NCBI GenBank assembly: GCA_026992375.1
Contig: JALXAF010000151.1
Span: 1 to 7,347 of the forward strand
Direction: 5' to 3'
Origin: Anaerolineae bacterium
GTDB lineage: Bacteria; Chloroflexota; Anaerolineae; J102
DNA length: 7,347 nucleotides
In this document: positions 5,129 through 7,347 of the stretch, piece after piece
How the letters are laid out: every line of letters starts with the position of its first letter
How positions within the stretch are numbered: the stretch's first letter is position 1
The notes under the pieces: model-generated
Databases searched by the model: none
The model's input: the letters and a program-made list of their open reading frames with translations, nothing else
Told to the model about the DNA's origin: nothing
Position numbers and translations under genes: made by a program

Positions 5129-7347
5129 GTGTCCCTCGATAGACTTCTCGTTCGCCTGCAAGGTGATCCCAAATTCCTGAGCCGGGTCACCGCCTGGCGA
5201 CGCATCCCCGCCCGGCCCGCTCAGTACGCCGCCTGGCCCGACGGGCTGGACATGCGTCTGATTCTGGCCCTGCGCGCCCGGGGCGTTCATCTGCCCTACG
5301 AGCATCAGGCCCGGGCCATCGATTCCGCGTTGCGGGGAAATCACACGCTGCTGGCCACGCCCACGGCCTCGGGCAAGACCCTGGCCTACAATCTGCCTGC
5401 GCTGCACTGGCTGCTCAACGATCCCGACGCCCGCGCGCTCTACATCTTTCCCACAAAAGCCCTGGCTCAGGATCAGCTTCATAACCTGCAAAGCCTGCTT
5501 GAAACCTTGCAGGCCGATGTGACCGCGGCCATCTACGACGGCGATACGCCCAAAAGCCACCGCAAGCGCATCCGCGAGAACGCCCGCATCATCCTCACCA
5601 ATCCCGATATGCTGCACACGGGCGTCTTGCCGCATCACACTGGCTGGGCGACCTTTTTCAGAGGATTGCGGGCCGTGGTCATCGATGAAATTCACGTTTA
5701 TCGGGGCGTGTTCGGTTCTCACGTGGCCAATGTGCTGCGGCGCTTGCAGCGGATCGCCCGGTTCTATCAGCAGGGCGGCTCACACATCGCGTCGGCGGAC
5801 GCGGCTCGCGCCGCGCCGCAATTTCTTCTGGCATCGGCCACCATCGCCAATCCCGCCGAGCACGCCGAGCGGCTCATCGAGGCCCGGGTGGACGTCATCT
5901 CCCGGAGCGGCGCGCCCTTGGGCGAGAAGCACATGGTCTTCCTAAATCCGCCCCTGGTGGATGCAGAGCTGGGGCTGCGGCGCAGCAACTTGCTGGAGGC
6001 CCAGCAACTGGGCGTAGACATCCTGGCGGCGGGCGTGCAGACCATCTTCTTCGCCCGCTCTCGCATGGGCGCGGAGCTGTTGCTGACGTATCTGCGGGAG
6101 GGGTTGACGCGGCGGGGCGTGCATGGACGCACGGTGCGGGGTTACCGGGGCGGCTATCTGCCCGAACAGCGCCGCGCCACCGAAAAGGGGCTGCGCGAGG
6201 GCGAAATTCAGGCGGTGGTGGCCACCAACGCGCTGGAGCTGGGCATCGATATCGGGCGATTGCAGGCCGCGGTGCTCACTGGTTTTCCGGGAACCATCGC
6301 CAGCGCCTGGCAGCAGGCGGGTCGGGCCGGACGCCGCCAGGAGGCTTCGCTGGCCGCGCTGGTCGCGGGCGGCGGGCCGCTGGATCAATACATCGTGCAG
6401 CACCCCGACTATTTCTTCGGGCGCTCGCCCGAACACGCACTCATCAATCCCGACAATTTGGTCATTCTCACCGAACATCTGCGCTGCGCCGCGTTCGAGC
6501 TGCCCTTCAGGGTTGGCGAGCGTTTCGGGCGTTTCGCCTTCACCGAGGATGTTCTGGCCATGCTGGCGGAAGAGGGGGAGGTGCAACAGGCCGGAGATCG
6601 CTGGTTCTGGATGTCGGAAGGCTATCCCGCGGGGGATGTGAGCCTGCGCACGGCCTCCGCCGACCGGGTGTTGATCATGCAGGCGACGGACGGGGCGGTC
6701 ATTGGCGAGATGGATCGGGAGACCGCTCCTTCGCTGCTGCATCCGGGAGCCGTTTATCTGCACGAGGGGCGGACTTATCTGGTGGAGGCGCTGGATTGGG
6801 AAGCGGGCCACGGCATGGTTTCGCCGGTGGATGTGGATTACTACACCCGCCCGATAAGCGAGGCCCGGGCCCGGGTGCTGGCGATTCATCAGCAGGCCGA
6901 AGATGGCCCGCTTCTGCGAGGCTACGGCGATCTGGAAATCCGCTCTCGGGTCACCGGCTATCGACGCGTGAAGCGCTGGACGCATGAGACCATGGGCTTT
7001 GGCGAGGTGGATCTGCCCGAGACGGTGTTGGAGACCACGGGCTACTGGCTGGCCGTGGCCGATGAGCTGGTGGATGCGTTGCGGGAGATGAATTTGTGGG
7101 AAAGCGATCCCAACGATTACGGCCCCAACTGGCCCGAACAGCGGGCCAAAGCCCGGCAGCGAGACGGCTATCGCTGCACGCTGTGCGGCGCGGCCGAACA
7201 GCCGGGGCGGCGGCACGACGTGCATCACATCCGCCCCTTCCGCTCCTTCGGCTACATCCCCGGCGTCAACGAAAATTACAGGCAGGCCAACCGACTGGAG
7301 AATCTGCGCACCCTGTGCCGCGCGTGTCATCGGAAAGTGGAGCGGGG
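5129..7347 (+). CDS. YprA/MrfA-type DEAD/DEAH helicase with HNH motif (3' end cut)
   Basis: The frame stays open for 739 codons to the window edge. Superfamily 2 helicase motifs are all present: a HQ motif (HQARAI, near 60), Walker A ATPTASGKT (76-84), DEIH (186-189), SAT (236-238), TNALELGIDIG (366-376) and QQAGRAGRR (395-403). The N-terminal WRRIPAR...YEHQ segment and the post-helicase segment with HPGAVYLHEGRTY and VDVDYYTRP (about 535-580) are typical of the YprA/MrfA (COG1205) group, whose characterised member MrfA acts in mitomycin-damage repair. Residues about 670-735 then show an HNH endonuclease: YRCTLCG (C683, C686), HHI (H699-H700), N725-L and LCRACH (C730, C733, H734). The usual cysteine-rich DUF1998 tail is not visible and may lie beyond the edge. 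GTG 5129 fits family starts; AAGGAG at 5103-5108 is too far away to serve as a normal ribosome site, so translation may be coupled to the Nudix gene. Confidence 0.92.
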   Translation, partial: MSLDRLLVRLQGDPKFLSRVTAWRRIPARPAQYAAWPDGLDMRLILALRARGVHLPYEHQARAIDSALRGNHTLLATPTASGKTLAYNLPALHWLLNDPDARALYIFPTKALAQDQLHNLQSLLETLQADVTAAIYDGDTPKSHRKRIRENARIILTNPDMLHTGVLPHHTGWATFFRGLRAVVIDEIHVYRGVFGSHVANVLRRLQRIARFYQQGGSHIASADAARAAPQFLLASATIANPAEHAERLIEARVDVISRSGAPLGEKHMVFLNPPLVDAELGLRRSNLLEAQQLGVDILAAGVQTIFFARSRMGAELLLTYLREGLTRRGVHGRTVRGYRGGYLPEQRRATEKGLREGEIQAVVATNALELGIDIGRLQAAVLTGFPGTIASAWQQAGRAGRRQEASLAALVAGGGPLDQYIVQHPDYFFGRSPEHALINPDNLVILTEHLRCAAFELPFRVGERFGRFAFTEDVLAMLAEEGEVQQAGDRWFWMSEGYPAGDVSLRTASADRVLIMQATDGAVIGEMDRETAPSLLHPGAVYLHEGRTYLVEALDWEAGHGMVSPVDVDYYTRPISEARARVLAIHQQAEDGPLLRGYGDLEIRSRVTGYRRVKRWTHETMGFGEVDLPETVLETTGYWLAVADELVDALREMNLWESDPNDYGPNWPEQRAKARQRDGYRCTLCGAAEQPGRRHDVHHIRPFRSFGYIPGVNENYRQANRLENLRTLCRACHRKVER

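Noticed and set aside
5942..7330. A 462-codon open frame on the minus strand opposite the helicase
   Set aside because: It is the shadow of GC-biased helicase codons. The composition is rich in H, Q, R and P, there is no recognisable domain, and the plus-strand frame contains every helicase and HNH motif.

Overview
The window looks like chromosomal DNA of a GC-rich bacterium. I lean towards Chloroflexota (Anaerolineae/Caldilineae-like). The reasons are the 573-residue DUF6909-like protein, a YprA-type helicase carrying an HNH module, genes that lack Shine-Dalgarno sequences but have good -10 boxes next to the start codon, and intergenic regions full of interspersed palindromic repeats. No rRNA or other marker gene is present, so this assignment is an inference.

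Layout. 1-240 is intergenic and opens with a 31-bp repeat that recurs at 4029-4059. 241-963 (minus) encodes an unrecognised multi-pass membrane protein. 964-1084 is a divergent promoter region with one extended -10 box per strand. 1085-2008 (plus) is an EamA/DMT-type exporter whose transcript is probably leaderless. 2050-3771 (plus) is a 573-residue protein with a helical N-terminal part and a C-terminal domain resembling nucleoside phosphorylases/nucleosidases. 3772-4418 is a repeat-rich gap holding two adjacent MITE-like elements with terminal inverted repeats (3801-4058 and 4141-4376), a common 20-bp dispersed repeat between them, and several strong hairpins, two of which are mutually exclusive. 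4419-5126 (plus) is a Nudix hydrolase of the CoA-pyrophosphatase type. From 5129 to the right edge (plus) runs a superfamily 2 DEAD/DEAH-type helicase of the YprA/MrfA group with an HNH endonuclease motif near the visible end. It is open at the window edge, so its C-terminus is not seen.

How the genes relate. The Nudix gene and the helicase are separated by two bases and are very probably one transcription unit. The Nudix enzyme would remove damaged or surplus CoA/nucleotides, and the helicase-HNH protein would act on DNA, probably in repair and less certainly in defence. The exporter and the 573-residue gene are 41 bp apart on the same strand and may be co-transcribed. The leftmost membrane-protein gene stands alone on the other strand and has lower-GC patches.

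The most interesting items are the helicase-HNH architecture, the phosphorylase-like active-site pattern in the 573-residue protein, and the pair of small inverted-repeat elements with alternative hairpins just upstream of the Nudix-helicase unit.
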